DNA from: Pseudoalteromonas piratica
GTDB taxonomy: Bacteria; Pseudomonadota; Gammaproteobacteria; Enterobacterales; Alteromonadaceae
Direction of reading: 5' to 3'
Assembly (NCBI RefSeq): GCF_000788395.1
Contig: NZ_CP009888.1
Coordinates: 2,624,001-2,688,000 of the forward strand
DNA: 64,000 nt
Position numbers and translations under genes: made by a program. Under the pieces are notes generated by a model. It was not told where the DNA came from, ran no database searches, and saw only the letters and a list, made by a program, of their open reading frames with translations. This document shows, one piece after another, positions 28,423 to 38,193 of this stretch. The first letter of the stretch is position 1, and each line of letters opens with the position of its first letter.

Positions 28423-29326
28423 TAAAACCTGCCTCGATTTGCTCTTTTTCAACCATACTTAACATCCATTCTTTAAATGCCACGATCTTGCCCAGCTCTG
28501 CTTGAGATTCACGTAACACCAAATAAAAAGCGTTCTTACTTTCTAAGTGATGATTAAATGGAATCACTAATCGCCCTGCATCAATCTCAGGTTTTGCTAA
28601 TACACTATTTACTAATGCTATGCCCTGACCGTGAACCGCTGCTTGTAGCACCATAGAAGAGTGACTGAATATCGGACCTTGGTTAACTCGGGTATTATTC
28701 ACCCCCAAGGTTTTAAACCAGCTTTTCCATGGTTTACGGGTCATATCATGAAGCAAAGTGTGATGTTGTAAATCAACAGGTTCTGCAAGCGGTTTGTGAC
28801 CATTAAGTAAGAGTGGACTACACAAAGGCACTAGGTACTCTGTATGCAATTTATGGCTTTGCACCCCACTCCAATGACCTCGGCCATAATAAATAGCCAC
28901 GTCAACATCATCTGTTAACGAGTTTTCATCTAAGTCTTGCGCTTTAATTCGAATATCAATATCCGGGTGAAGTTCATTAAACGCTTGCAATCGAGGTACT
29001 AGCCACTGAATAGCAAAGCTTGGCGTTAAACTCACCGCCACCGAGCCTTTCGCGCCTCGCGCTAATAGTTTTTCTGTCGCATCAACTAACTGAGTAAAGA
29101 TTTCTTTGATATCAAGAAAATAAGCTTGCCCTTCCTCTGTGAGTAATAATGAGCGGTTACGACGTAAAAACAGTTTGAGCCCTAAATGCTCTTCAAGCGT
29201 TTTAATTTGATGGCTCACTGCAGCTTGCGTGACAAATAACTCATCTGCTGCTTTGGTGAAACTTAAGTTACGCGCCGCAGCTTCGAAGGCTTTCAGGGAG
29301 TTTAACGGGGGCAATCTTCTTGACAT
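28415..29326 (-). CDS. gcvA: LysR-family regulator, GcvA-like
   Basis: 303 aa. The N-terminal winged helix-turn-helix reads LPPLNSLKAFEAAARNLSFT and AADELFVTQAAVSHQIKTLE, the near-invariant GcvA pattern; the effector domain begins with GSVAVSLTPSFAIQWLVPRL. GcvA controls the glycine cleavage operon in enterics, and the downstream ygdD-rlmM context supports the same subgroup. gcvTHP is not in this window, so the target here is inferred. Confidence 0.85.
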   Translation of the reverse strand: MSRRLPPLNSLKAFEAAARNLSFTKAADELFVTQAAVSHQIKTLEEHLGLKLFLRRNRSLLLTEEGQAYFLDIKEIFTQLVDATEKLLARGAKGSVAVSLTPSFAIQWLVPRLQAFNELHPDIDIRIKAQDLDENSLTDDVDVAIYYGRGHWSGVQSHKLHTEYLVPLCSPLLLNGHKPLAEPVDLQHHTLLHDMTRKPWKSWFKTLGVNNTRVNQGPIFSHSSMVLQAAVHGQGIALVNSVLAKPEIDAGRLVIPFNHHLESKNAFYLVLRESQAELGKIVAFKEWMLSMVEKEQIEAGFND

Positions 29327-29545
29327 GACAACCTGATGACATATTCATTAGTTTTTTTTATCTGAATGCATTATAAATCATCGTTTTTAAAAGGCAATAA
29401 ACTTGGTTAATATTTGCGCCAAGAGGAAAAACCGCCAACCAACCATAGGTTTCCCCCTTACCAAATTATGTAATGTTTTAAATATTTAATATTTATGCTG
29501 CCCAGAAGCATAAATATAATTTGTTCAATTAGGAAGATAACTGAA

Positions 29546-29812
29546 ATGACCAAATGGATTCTGTGTTTTACAGCAATGACGAGCTTCTCTTTATTAGCAG
29601 CGCCTTCAAAAGAGGAAGTAAACGCTATTGAAGAGTTTACACATGGTATTCACGCTGAGCTAAAAACTGAAATCAATGATTTTAGTTCGCAAAAAGTAAA
29701 AGACACAGTGCATTTAAATGTATCAGATGTGGCAAAACAAAACGAAAAGCTGAAGAAAGAAGCTGATCTTATTGCCAAAGTGACCTATTTAAATGATAAA
29801 AGCGCGGATTAG
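29546..29812 (+). CDS. Small exported protein, unknown
   Basis: 88 aa from the ATG at 29546, with AGGAAG 10 bases upstream (the frame is open further up but has no ribosome site there). A clear signal peptide (MTKWILCFTAMTSFSLLAA) with probable cleavage before PSKEEV leaves a charged, helical mature chain of about 69 residues without Cys. No family was recognised. It is followed at once by a strong terminator, so it is monocistronic. Confidence 0.65.
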   Translation: MTKWILCFTAMTSFSLLAAPSKEEVNAIEEFTHGIHAELKTEINDFSSQKVKDTVHLNVSDVAKQNEKLKKEADLIAKVTYLNDKSAD

Positions 29813-29838
29813 TCCATTAGTCCCGTTTTCTGCCCAAC

Positions 29839-29865
29839 AAAAAAGACGCATACAGCGTCTTTTTT
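29839..29865. terminator. Bidirectional intrinsic terminator
   Basis: AAAAAAGACGC-ATACA-GCGTCTTTTTT between the small exported protein (plus) and the end of the mrp operon (minus). Confidence 0.92.
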
Positions 29866-29889
29866 AATACCTAGACATACAAAATTAAA

Positions 29890-30219
29890 CTAGTCTTCTT
29901 CGATATTCTCAATGCCCTTTGTGCCTTTATGCGCTTTTAGCTTATGGTGTATTGCTGTTTTAATTAGCATGTAACCACTAATTGGCGCGGTGATCAGCAA
30001 GAAAATGGAGATCAGGATCTCTTTTGCGCTTGGTTCATTTACTATCGCACTAAAATAGACAATTGACGCGATCAGCACCCCTGCCATACCAAGCGTTGTC
30101 GCTTTTGTTGGGCCATGAAGGCGCATGAAAAAATCAGGCATTCGATTCATACCAATAGAGCCAATAAGAATGAACAAGCCACCTAATAGTAATAATAATG
30201 AAACTATAATCTCTGCCAT
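29890..30219 (-). CDS. mrpG: Na+/H+ antiporter subunit G (Mrp complex)
   Basis: Small membrane subunit (109 aa) of the multi-subunit cation/proton antiporter used for Na+ and pH homeostasis. Three hydrophobic segments and the MrpG/PhaG signature GSIGMNRMPDFFMRLHGPTK are seen. Last gene of the mrp operon; five bases follow mrpF. Confidence 0.93.
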   Translation of the reverse strand: MAEIIVSLLLLLGGLFILIGSIGMNRMPDFFMRLHGPTKATTLGMAGVLIASIVYFSAIVNEPSAKEILISIFLLITAPISGYMLIKTAIHHKLKAHKGTKGIENIEED

Positions 30220-30224
30220 GGTAT

Positions 30225-30494
30225 TTACTCGATAATATCGCCACGTAATAAGAACTTACACACTGCCACTGTGCTCACAAATCCAAGCATTGCAATTAAT
30301 AATGCAGCTTCAAAATAAAGCTCTGACGCCACCTTGATGCCGTACAGTACAATTAGCGCAATACTATTAATATACATAGTATCTAGGGCTAAAATGCGGT
30401 CAGGAACTGACGGACCAAGAAGTAAGCGCCACAAATTAAGCAGAAGTGACACCCCTATCATTGCCGATACGATTAAAATAACAGTGCTTAACAT
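30225..30494 (-). CDS. mrpF: Na+/H+ antiporter subunit F (Mrp complex)
   Basis: 89 aa, three membrane helices, with the conserved LLLGPSVPDRILALDTM typical of MrpF/PhaF. It overlaps mrpE by seven bases, which indicates translational coupling in the antiporter operon. Confidence 0.93.
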   Translation of the reverse strand: MLSTVILIVSAMIGVSLLLNLWRLLLGPSVPDRILALDTMYINSIALIVLYGIKVASELYFEAALLIAMLGFVSTVAVCKFLLRGDIIE

Positions 30495-31024
30495 TGAAAA
30501 ATCTCCTTAAGCGGTGCTTCGTAACGACGTTTAATCGTCGCAATGAGTTCTGCTTCATCTTTTAAATCAAGTACATGAATAAGCAAATAACGTTCTTTTA
30601 CTTCTTCGCCTTCGGCCAAAGACTCTGGAAACGGGTAAACTTCAGCACTTACCGTACCTGGCGTCAATGATACCGTGCTTGCTAAAAGCGTAATTGGCAT
30701 CTCATGGGTTAAATCCAGCGGTACTTTAACAAAGGCTGGACGCAATTTTTTAATTGGTCCAAGAATCAAAAAAGCCACTTGAACATTTGCAGTGACAATA
30801 TCATAAAGCACTAATAACAGGTGCTTAAACGCCAACCACTTCTTAATAATTAAAGGTTGTGGCTCACGAAAGCGCAGTGTTATTAGTGGGATAACCGTCG
30901 CTAACAAACCACCCAAAATAATATGGCCAAGTGAATAACTATTGTTAAGTAGCAACCAAACGAAAAACAGCAAAATACTGCGAAAAGGAGTTGGAAACAG
31001 GCTAAAACGAGCTTCAGTACGCAT
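30488..31024 (-). CDS. mrpE: Na+/H+ antiporter subunit E (Mrp complex)
   Basis: 178 aa, two N-terminal hydrophobic segments (LLFFVWLLLNNSYSLGHIIL) and a cytoplasmic domain with the family motif SVSLTPGTVSAEV. One base separates it from mrpD. Confidence 0.93.
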   Translation of the reverse strand: MRTEARFSLFPTPFRSILLFFVWLLLNNSYSLGHIILGGLLATVIPLITLRFREPQPLIIKKWLAFKHLLLVLYDIVTANVQVAFLILGPIKKLRPAFVKVPLDLTHEMPITLLASTVSLTPGTVSAEVYPFPESLAEGEEVKERYLLIHVLDLKDEAELIATIKRRYEAPLKEIFQC

Positions 31025-31025
31025 C

Positions 31026-32531
31026 TTATTTGCCTCCTAACACTGCATGTTGTAAACCGGAAGTATCAAACACTTGACTGGCAGCCAATGTCGTCACTTC
31101 GCTAATATAACCGGCAAAAATACTCAAAAGAGGCGAACACAACAACAAGCTGATCACTGCCACCATTTGGCAACGTGTCGCTCTTGTCTCTGACGGTTCT
31201 TGACCGTTATGACGCCAAAATAGCTGTGAACCAGCGCGGGTCAGTGTAACCAATACGAACAAAGACACAACTAAATAGATTGCCCAAAACCAAGGTGCCT
31301 TTTCAGCACTCAGCGCCTCTTGCAACAGCCAAACCTTGCCGATAAAGCCAGATAAAGGTGGCATGCCAACGACTGCTAACACTAATAAAATAAAACTCGT
31401 ACCCAATAGAATTGGCTGACCAACAGGTTTCGCTGGCACTAAACGAACCGCCACCTTACCGCGTTGCTTACCTATCACATCTGCTAATAAAAATAGACCC
31501 GCCGTCACTAAAGTAGAGTGAATCAAATAATACAGGGCCGCAGCAATAGCACCTGGTGTATTAAAGGCTACTGCGGCTATCAGTGTACCGATTGAAATAA
31601 TCACTAAATTTGCCACTATCATTCGCAGATCTTTACTCGCTAGTACCCCTAACAATCCCATCACAAGTGTGATTAAGGCAGCAGGCCATAGCCAGTCTTG
31701 CGCAATATGCGTAGTGGCGTTTTCTGGGTCAACAAAGATCGTTGGGTAAACACGAATAATCGCATAAATTCCCACTTTGGTCATAATCGCAAACAGTGCT
31801 GCAACAACAGGTAATGCAGACGCATACGTTGCTGGCAACCAAAATTGCAGTGGAATTACCGCAGCTTTAAGCGCAAAAACAATAAGTAGTAACATACCAC
31901 CAATATTTAATAGCGCACGATCATCACCTGATAATTCAGCGGCTTTCAATGCCATATCAGCAATATTAAGTGTGCCTAGCACACCGTATAAAATACCGAG
32001 CGCAACTAAAAACACACTTGAACCAACCAAGTTTAATACTACGTAATGAAGGGCTGATTGTGTCTTATGTTTATCTGAGCTATGCATCAGTAATGCGTAT
32101 GATGAAATCAGTAAGACTTCAAAAAATACGAACAGATTAAATAAGTCACCTGTTAAGAAAGCACCATTCACACCTAGTAATAAAAAGTGCAAAAGTGGAT
32201 GGAAAAAACTACCTGCTTCATCATCGCCACAGAGTGAATAAAAGGCACAAACTAGAGCAAGAAATGACGTTAATGTCACCATTAAAGACGACATCACGTC
32301 CGCGACAAGTACGATGCCAAACGGCGCTTGCCAACTACCTATTGCGTAAACAAAAATCTCGCCAGCCAAAACTTGGTTGAGCATATTCACACTAACAGTA
32401 AAGGTTAATACCGCCATAATAATTGAGGTAATTCGACGTGCTTGTAGATTTTTACCCGAAGGCGGTAACAGCAATAGAATGCCTGCTAACATCGGCATTA
32501 ACACTGGCAAAGATACAAAATGTGGCATCAA
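31026..32531 (-). CDS. mrpD: Na+/H+ antiporter subunit D (Mrp complex)
   Basis: 501 aa, about 14 membrane helices, homologous to the proton-channel subunits NuoM/NuoN of complex I. Conserved Glu and Lys residues of the channel are found in LFVFFEVLLISSYALL and KAAVIPLQFWLPATYASALP. It lies between mrpC and mrpE in the usual order. Confidence 0.95.
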   Translation of the reverse strand: MMPHFVSLPVLMPMLAGILLLLPPSGKNLQARRITSIIMAVLTFTVSVNMLNQVLAGEIFVYAIGSWQAPFGIVLVADVMSSLMVTLTSFLALVCAFYSLCGDDEAGSFFHPLLHFLLLGVNGAFLTGDLFNLFVFFEVLLISSYALLMHSSDKHKTQSALHYVVLNLVGSSVFLVALGILYGVLGTLNIADMALKAAELSGDDRALLNIGGMLLLIVFALKAAVIPLQFWLPATYASALPVVAALFAIMTKVGIYAIIRVYPTIFVDPENATTHIAQDWLWPAALITLVMGLLGVLASKDLRMIVANLVIISIGTLIAAVAFNTPGAIAAALYYLIHSTLVTAGLFLLADVIGKQRGKVAVRLVPAKPVGQPILLGTSFILLVLAVVGMPPLSGFIGKVWLLQEALSAEKAPWFWAIYLVVSLFVLVTLTRAGSQLFWRHNGQEPSETRATRCQMVAVISLLLCSPLLSIFAGYISEVTTLAASQVFDTSGLQHAVLGGK

Positions 32532-32533
32532 TA

Positions 32534-32875
32534 CTACTCCTTGCCTTTAATCTTAGGAAAACGTGCGTGCACATGGTCGTGGCCTAAGTCTGCACGAGCA
32601 CGTATTGCTAAAATAACCACGAAAGCTGTCATTGCAAAGCCGATTACAATGGCAGTCAATACCAATGCTTGAGGCAGAGGATCAGCATATTGTGCTGACT
32701 CACCTAACACCGCGGCTTTATTGCTATGAATACGACCTGATGCAAATAAAAACAAATTCACACCATACGACATCATGGTTAAACCAAGCACAACAGGAAA
32801 CGTTCTTGCACGTAATATCAAGAATACACCGCAGGCAAATAACACCCCAACACAAGTCGCGTATAGTACTTCCAT
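32534..32875 (-). CDS. mrpC: Na+/H+ antiporter subunit C (Mrp complex)
   Basis: 113 aa, three helices, NuoK-like. GVFLILRARTFPVVLGLTMM is typical of MrpC. Its ATG overlaps the mrpA stop (TAATG). Confidence 0.94.
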   Translation of the reverse strand: MEVLYATCVGVLFACGVFLILRARTFPVVLGLTMMSYGVNLFLFASGRIHSNKAAVLGESAQYADPLPQALVLTAIVIGFAMTAFVVILAIRARADLGHDHVHARFPKIKGKE

Positions 32876-35667
32876 TATTTTGCCTCCTTCTGTTGGCTTG
32901 CTAATGTGAGTTTACCTAGACTTGCTAAAATCATTAAGGTTGCACCTACTACCGTTAAATAAACACCTAGATCAAATGCAATTGCACTTGCTAATTCAAT
33001 CTCACCAATTAATGGGATATCAAAGTAATCAAACCATGAAGTTAAGAAAGGTCTATCGAAGAACCAACTACCAATACCTGTTACAAAGGCAATCGCAATA
33101 CCTGATGCAATAATCTTACGATAGTTAATATCTAAACGAGAATATATCCAATCAGAACCCCTAGCAATGTACTGTAAAATCATTGCAATTGATGTGACTA
33201 AGCCCGCAATAAAGCCCCCCCCAGGTAAGTTATGACCTCTTAAGAAGATATAGACACTCACCATAAGCGCTAGCGGTAAAAGGGCTTGTGAAATACTGGC
33301 AAGCAGCATCGGGTAACGCTCAATTGCCCACGGTCGTCCCTCGCCATCACTGGCAGGCATAAATAATGGCAAGTTGAGTAATAACTTGTAGATACCCAGC
33401 GCAGCTATACCTAAAACAATAATTTCACCGAGTGTATCAAAGCCACGGAAATCAACCAGAATGACATTAACGACGTTAGTACCACCACCGCCTACTTTGG
33501 CGTTTTCAACAAAGAATTGCGAAATAGAATTAAGTGGACGGGTTAAAATGGCATAACAAATTGAGCCAATAATCACACCCACCGCTGAAGCAATACCCAC
33601 ATCACGCACCAAGCGTAAAGAGGTTGATTCTTTTGGTGTACGATGCGGTAAGAAAAACAGTGCTAACATAAGCAGAACAATAGTTACAACTTCTACTGTC
33701 AATTGCGTTAAGGCTAAATCTGGCGCTGAAAAACGCGTAAATGCGACAGACACCATCAGACCTACTATCGAAATCATTAATAATGATGTCATACGTGAGC
33801 GATGGCATATCACTGTAGCCACAGCACCAACAATCAATAAACCTGCTCCTATCATATTATGCGGGTCAATCGGTTGAAGTGGTTGCTCACCAGCAAGCTG
33901 CAGCATATCGAATAGCGGAATACCAGCAAATATCAATACAGTGACAAGTAACCATGCAATATAACGTTGCAGCGAGCCTGTTTCCATTCGATACATGATT
34001 TTTTCAGAAAATGACGCAATGCGATCTAGACCATTTAAAAACATCGTCTTAGGGTCAACATCAGGCAGAGACGCATTAAATTGAAATAAGTACTTGCGCT
34101 GCCAGTAGATCAATAAACCAATAGTCACTGCTAGGAAGCTCATTAGCAGCGGTAAATTCAGACCATGCCATATCGCCAAACTGTATTGAGGCAATGAATC
34201 TTCACCAACAACCGCTAAAGACGCACTCGCCAAAATTGAATCAACAGCGAAATTTGGAAACATGCCCACAATAATACACAGTGCAACGAGCACTTCGACC
34301 GGTACACGCATGTAGCGTGGTGGCTCATGAATGTCTTTTTTGATGCCAACCGGCTCACCATTGAAGAAAACATCGTGAATAAAGCGCATTGAATACGCCA
34401 CTGAGAACGCACCAGCTAAAGTTGCAAGTACTGGGATCAACCAAGACATCGAGCCAAGTACATGTTGATGCAGTGTTTCAGCAAAAAACATTTCTTTTGA
34501 TAAGAAACCATTTAACAAAGGCACACCCGCCATCGACGCTGCTGCAACCATGGCTAAAGTCGCTGTGTAAGGAAGGTATTTCCACAGACCATTAAGCTTG
34601 CGCATATCACGCGAACCCGTTTCATGATCAATGATGCCGGTTGCCATAAATAGCGAGGCTTTAAAAATAGCATGGTTAATAATATGGAAAATTGCAGCAA
34701 CAGCCGCTAACTCAGTATCCAAACCTAGTAACAGCGTAATAAGGCCTAAGTGAGAAATAGTCGAATAAGCAAGTAAGCCTTTTAAGTCGTGTTTGAAGAG
34801 GGCTACATACGCACCCACTATTAAAGTTGATAAACCTGTTAACGTGACAATTGCGAACCACAGCTCTGTGCCTGATAACGCCGGGTAAAAACGCGCAAGT
34901 AGGAAAATACCCGCTTTAACCATAGTCGCTGAGTGTAAATACGCACTAACGGGTGTTGGTGCTGCCATTGCATGCGGTAGCCAGAAATGGAACGGGAACT
35001 GGGCAGATTTAGTAAATGCACCAAGTAAAATTAGAATAAGGGTCACCGGATACAGCGCGTGTTCCTTAATTACATGGCCATTATTTAAGATATCATCAAG
35101 GTTATAACTTCCGACAATATTGCCTAGTAACACTAAGCCCGCTAGTAGCGCCAAGCCACCGCCGCCAGTAATCGTTAACGCCATGCGCGCACCTTGACGA
35201 GCATCTGAGCTGTGCCACCAATAGCTAATCAGTAAGAACGAGCTAATACTTGTGAGCTCCCAGAACACCCACATTTGAATCACATTATTTGATAACACAA
35301 TGCCCAGCATTGCAGTCATAAACAACATTAGGAAGGTATAAAAACGTGCCATATTGTCATTACTGCTTAAGTAATAACGCGCATATAAAATAATTAACAG
35401 GCCAATGCCTAAAATCATCAAGCAGAAAAGTAATGCGAGACCATCAAGTCGGAAACTGACGTTAATCCCTAACAGAGGTATCCATTGCATACTCTCTCTT
35501 ATCACATTACCGTCAAGTACACTTGATGTGTGATAAAGCACAATTGCAAGCGCTACAACCGGAAAAATCGCAATTGTTAATGCTGCGTATGTACGAGAAA
35601 GTTTATTTGTCGTCGCTGCAAATAAGCTGCCTAATAGGGATAACACAGGTATCCACATTAATGACAT
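32875..35667 (-). CDS. mrpA: Na+/H+ antiporter subunit A with fused subunit B domain
   Basis: 930 aa, more than 20 membrane helices. The N-terminal 550 residues are the NuoL-like channel subunit (for example [20 protein letters not shown] and [20 protein letters not shown]), followed by an MbhE/MrpA C-terminal part and finally, from about residue 790, a MrpB domain ([20 protein letters not shown]). No separate mrpB exists in the operon, so A and B functions are on one chain, the group 2 arrangement known from Vibrio and Pseudomonas. ATG with AAGGAT upstream; first gene of the operon. Confidence 0.95.
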   Translation of the reverse strand: MSLMWIPVLSLLGSLFAATTNKLSRTYAALTIAIFPVVALAIVLYHTSSVLDGNVIRESMQWIPLLGINVSFRLDGLALLFCLMILGIGLLIILYARYYLSSNDNMARFYTFLMLFMTAMLGIVLSNNVIQMWVFWELTSISSFLLISYWWHSSDARQGARMALTITGGGGLALLAGLVLLGNIVGSYNLDDILNNGHVIKEHALYPVTLILILLGAFTKSAQFPFHFWLPHAMAAPTPVSAYLHSATMVKAGIFLLARFYPALSGTELWFAIVTLTGLSTLIVGAYVALFKHDLKGLLAYSTISHLGLITLLLGLDTELAAVAAIFHIINHAIFKASLFMATGIIDHETGSRDMRKLNGLWKYLPYTATLAMVAAASMAGVPLLNGFLSKEMFFAETLHQHVLGSMSWLIPVLATLAGAFSVAYSMRFIHDVFFNGEPVGIKKDIHEPPRYMRVPVEVLVALCIIVGMFPNFAVDSILASASLAVVGEDSLPQYSLAIWHGLNLPLLMSFLAVTIGLLIYWQRKYLFQFNASLPDVDPKTMFLNGLDRIASFSEKIMYRMETGSLQRYIAWLLVTVLIFAGIPLFDMLQLAGEQPLQPIDPHNMIGAGLLIVGAVATVICHRSRMTSLLMISIVGLMVSVAFTRFSAPDLALTQLTVEVVTIVLLMLALFFLPHRTPKESTSLRLVRDVGIASAVGVIIGSICYAILTRPLNSISQFFVENAKVGGGGTNVVNVILVDFRGFDTLGEIIVLGIAALGIYKLLLNLPLFMPASDGEGRPWAIERYPMLLASISQALLPLALMVSVYIFLRGHNLPGGGFIAGLVTSIAMILQYIARGSDWIYSRLDINYRKIIASGIAIAFVTGIGSWFFDRPFLTSWFDYFDIPLIGEIELASAIAFDLGVYLTVVGATLMILASLGKLTLASQQKEAK

Positions 35668-35912
35668 AATTATATCCTTTGGCTTTTCCCTATTTTTACA
35701 ACAAGGTTAAAGCATGAGTTATGCTAGCAAGTAAGTTGCGTAGCCGCGCATGATTGCGCTATGCATACATTTTTATATTTATACGTTAAAAACGCCCATC
35801 ATGTCTAGATTAAGCGTATGTAATTGAACACAAAACAAGCCATTTCGCAGTTTTAATAAATATAGTGTAAATACTAAATAAAGACTATTGAAAAAGGATG
35901 TAAATCTATTAA

Positions 35913-36995
35913 CTACAAACTGTTATCTTGCACCATCGCTTGCTGCAACCAAAGGCGGTACAAATCTGGCAATGGCAAATCTAAAAGTTCTAAGTTTGAA
36001 GTCATTGATACTGGTTTGAACGCTTGCCCATTTGCATTGTTACACGTATTTGTTACATACCAAGTTTGACCATCAAACGACACGCGATTTTGTAAATCAT
36101 TAGAATCGGGAAGTACCAAAATGTTCTTGGCAATGCGTGTTGGCTGTTCAATATTACACAAACGTTGTGCTAAGTTTTTTTTCAACGGATATTCATCAAT
36201 AAAGCCATAAAGATGCATAAGCTCGTGCAATAAAACCCGCTCGGATTGCATGTAACTCATGTAAAGTCGCTCCCCGACTGCATTTGCAATGCCCTGCAAG
36301 CTGAAAAACGCTAATTTGTCGTATTCAAACTGCGCTAGATTAACATCGCTAGTTAAAACACAGGCAATGCGTACGTTTGCATGATTAGAGCAATCAATTT
36401 GAGTTGCATCAAAATACACAGGCTCACTTAAACATATTGGCAAATCAAACGTATTCTCAAATCGATTTTTCAAGACTTTCACCCGTTCAAAACTTGTTAA
36501 GTCAGTTACAATCAACATCAGTTTTGCTGCGCAATTACGCTGAGTGTAAGTCAGAGTGACTTGTTCTGCGTTTGCAGTAAGCGGTTGGCGCAACGCCATT
36601 GCGGTTTGGGTTTGTAATGATTGACTGACTTGCCATGGTAACCTTTGCAGCTTCTGCCACTGTGAAGTTGACTTTAAAAAGGTTTCAAGTTTGCGCTTCG
36701 CAAGGGTTGAACCACGCCGACCGGCATTTAACAAAGTACTCTGATAAAGGTCCGAGTTTTCTCTGAAAGAATCAGCTAACAACGCTTCTGCATCTGGGTT
36801 TTTAAAATTAGCATAAACCCGTAAATGCGCGGTTGAATTTTTGAGCGAATTAATATCAGGCAAAATTGCATGGTGTTGTAGAACAGGATAAAGCAGGTTC
36901 GGATAATCAGAAAACGCCTGTAAAAGGCGTTTTTCGTTATAACAGTAACTTGTAGAAAGTAAGCTACTTAATAAAAAGACAATAAGCCACTTCAC
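35913..36995 (-). CDS. Putative exported zinc metallopeptidase coupled to nlpI
   Basis: 360 aa, not a family I recognise. A signal peptide is visible (MKWLIVFLLSSLLSTSYC). Around residue 256 it has HELMHLYGFIDEY, an HExxH zinc site extended to HExxHxxGxxD as in metzincin-like peptidases whose third ligand is Asp or His. Several Cys (RNCAAKL, LPICLS, QIDCSN, IACVLT, RLCNIE, NTCNNA) suggest disulfides in the periplasm. The ATG overlaps the nlpI stop by four bases (ATGA), so both proteins are made together. In E. coli NlpI is an adaptor for the periplasmic protease Prc; a protease encoded beside nlpI is a natural partner candidate, but this is inference. Confidence 0.62.
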   Translation of the reverse strand: MKWLIVFLLSSLLSTSYCYNEKRLLQAFSDYPNLLYPVLQHHAILPDINSLKNSTAHLRVYANFKNPDAEALLADSFRENSDLYQSTLLNAGRRGSTLAKRKLETFLKSTSQWQKLQRLPWQVSQSLQTQTAMALRQPLTANAEQVTLTYTQRNCAAKLMLIVTDLTSFERVKVLKNRFENTFDLPICLSEPVYFDATQIDCSNHANVRIACVLTSDVNLAQFEYDKLAFFSLQGIANAVGERLYMSYMQSERVLLHELMHLYGFIDEYPLKKNLAQRLCNIEQPTRIAKNILVLPDSNDLQNRVSFDGQTWYVTNTCNNANGQAFKPVSMTSNLELLDLPLPDLYRLWLQQAMVQDNSL

Positions 36996-37894
36996 TGGAT
37001 TTTGTCAGGCGTTTGGTCATCACTGTAAAGTAAACGCAATTCTAATCGCGCATATTTGTACTCAACAAACTCATAGACATTTGTTGCCATTGCTAAATTG
37101 AAATAGTCTTCGGCTTTTAATGGCTTGTTATCAGCCACAGCATCCTTTGCTAAGTAAAAATACGCTTCACATAAACGTTCAAGGTATTCTCGATGACTCG
37201 ATAAGTCTTTTTGTACGTTTAGTAATAAATCACGTTCCGTCATCTCACCTAAAAAATACTGAACGAGTTGATATGACCAGCGTGTTTTATCGAGTTCTGA
37301 TGCATGCTGCTTTAGTTCATTATAGGCGCGTTCTGCATCGACTTTTCTGGTGGCTAAATAAACCCACACAGCACGATAAGAATCACTGGTGTCAGCAGCT
37401 AAGAATTTCTTTAAATCATGTTCAGCGAGGTCGGGACGCGAACCATAATAAAGCGCAATACCGCGATTAAGATAAGCATATTGATGATCAGGCAGCAATT
37501 CAATTACTGCATCAAAGCTTTCATAGGCTTGATCATATTGCATACTCAGTGTGTGATAAATACCCGTGAAGTTATACACTTCGGCAAAATCCGGTTTTAA
37601 CCTCAATGCATAATTAAAATCAAGTCGTGCCAAGGTCGAAAGACCCACGCTATCATATAAAGCGCCCCGTTTGTGATGCAGGCCTGCACGTTGCTCAGTG
37701 GTAATATCAACATTATTTAGTGCTTGGCTGATACGTGCAATTTCCAACTCTTTACGAAAATCATGTTGTAATGGGCCAGCAAATGGGACGTTGACAACCG
37801 GATGGTCTGCCACCTCAGTTTCATTTGTCGCCTGACACCCAACAAGGCTTGCGCCTATCGCTAATGTTGCAAAAAGCCGTTTCAATTTACTCAC
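36992..37894 (-). CDS. nlpI: Lipoprotein NlpI (TPR protein)
   Basis: 300 aa outer-membrane lipoprotein: signal ending in the lipobox SLVGC (Cys about 20), then TPR repeats (ARLDFNYALRLKPDFAEVYN, QAYESFDAVIELLPDHQYAY, AEHDLKKFLAADTSD). In E. coli NlpI acts with proteases that cut peptidoglycan hydrolases. As in enterics it lies downstream of pnp, but here a strong terminator and a palindromic repeat element stand between them, so it needs its own promoter. Confidence 0.92.
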   Translation of the reverse strand: MSKLKRLFATLAIGASLVGCQATNETEVADHPVVNVPFAGPLQHDFRKELEIARISQALNNVDITTEQRAGLHHKRGALYDSVGLSTLARLDFNYALRLKPDFAEVYNFTGIYHTLSMQYDQAYESFDAVIELLPDHQYAYLNRGIALYYGSRPDLAEHDLKKFLAADTSDSYRAVWVYLATRKVDAERAYNELKQHASELDKTRWSYQLVQYFLGEMTERDLLLNVQKDLSSHREYLERLCEAYFYLAKDAVADNKPLKAEDYFNLAMATNVYEFVEYKYARLELRLLYSDDQTPDKIQ

Positions 37895-37951
37895 TAAACT
37901 CTATCCTTAAAAATAACCGCAATAAAAGGGGATGTTTATTTTTGTTTAATA

Positions 37952-38113
37952 ATACCAATTCTATTAATCATTTGATCATTCTAGCGAGTTAAATGACCCA
38001 TAAACTGCGTTTTAAAATTCTAAAGTAGAACAACTACATGTCGAATTTTAAGCCTTGTTTCTGAGCCATTTCTCTGTCGCAATAAATAAATAGCTAATTA
38101 ATGCAATTGGTAT
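37952..38113. repeat. Palindromic 162-bp repeat element (MITE-like), copy 2
   Basis: Left end ATACCAATTCTATTAATCAT; right end read on the minus strand ATACCAATTGCATTAATTAG. Subterminal TCATTCTAGCGAG resembles TCATTCAGCGAG of the element at 13187-13349, and total length is within one base of it. A central weak palindrome (AAATTC...GAATTT) is present and no ORF. It lies between the nlpI start and the pnp terminator. Confidence 0.7.
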
Positions 38114-38141
38114 AAAGATAAACAAATTCTATTAGAGCATA

Positions 38142-38169
38142 AAAAAAGGGGCTATACAGCCCCTTTTTT
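38142..38169 (-). terminator. Intrinsic terminator after pnp
   Basis: Stem AAAGGGGCT-ATAC-AGCCCCTTT with a T-run on the minus strand, 25 bases after the pnp stop. Confidence 0.92.
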
Positions 38170-38193
38170 ATCGCTAAGTCTTATTTAATCGAC

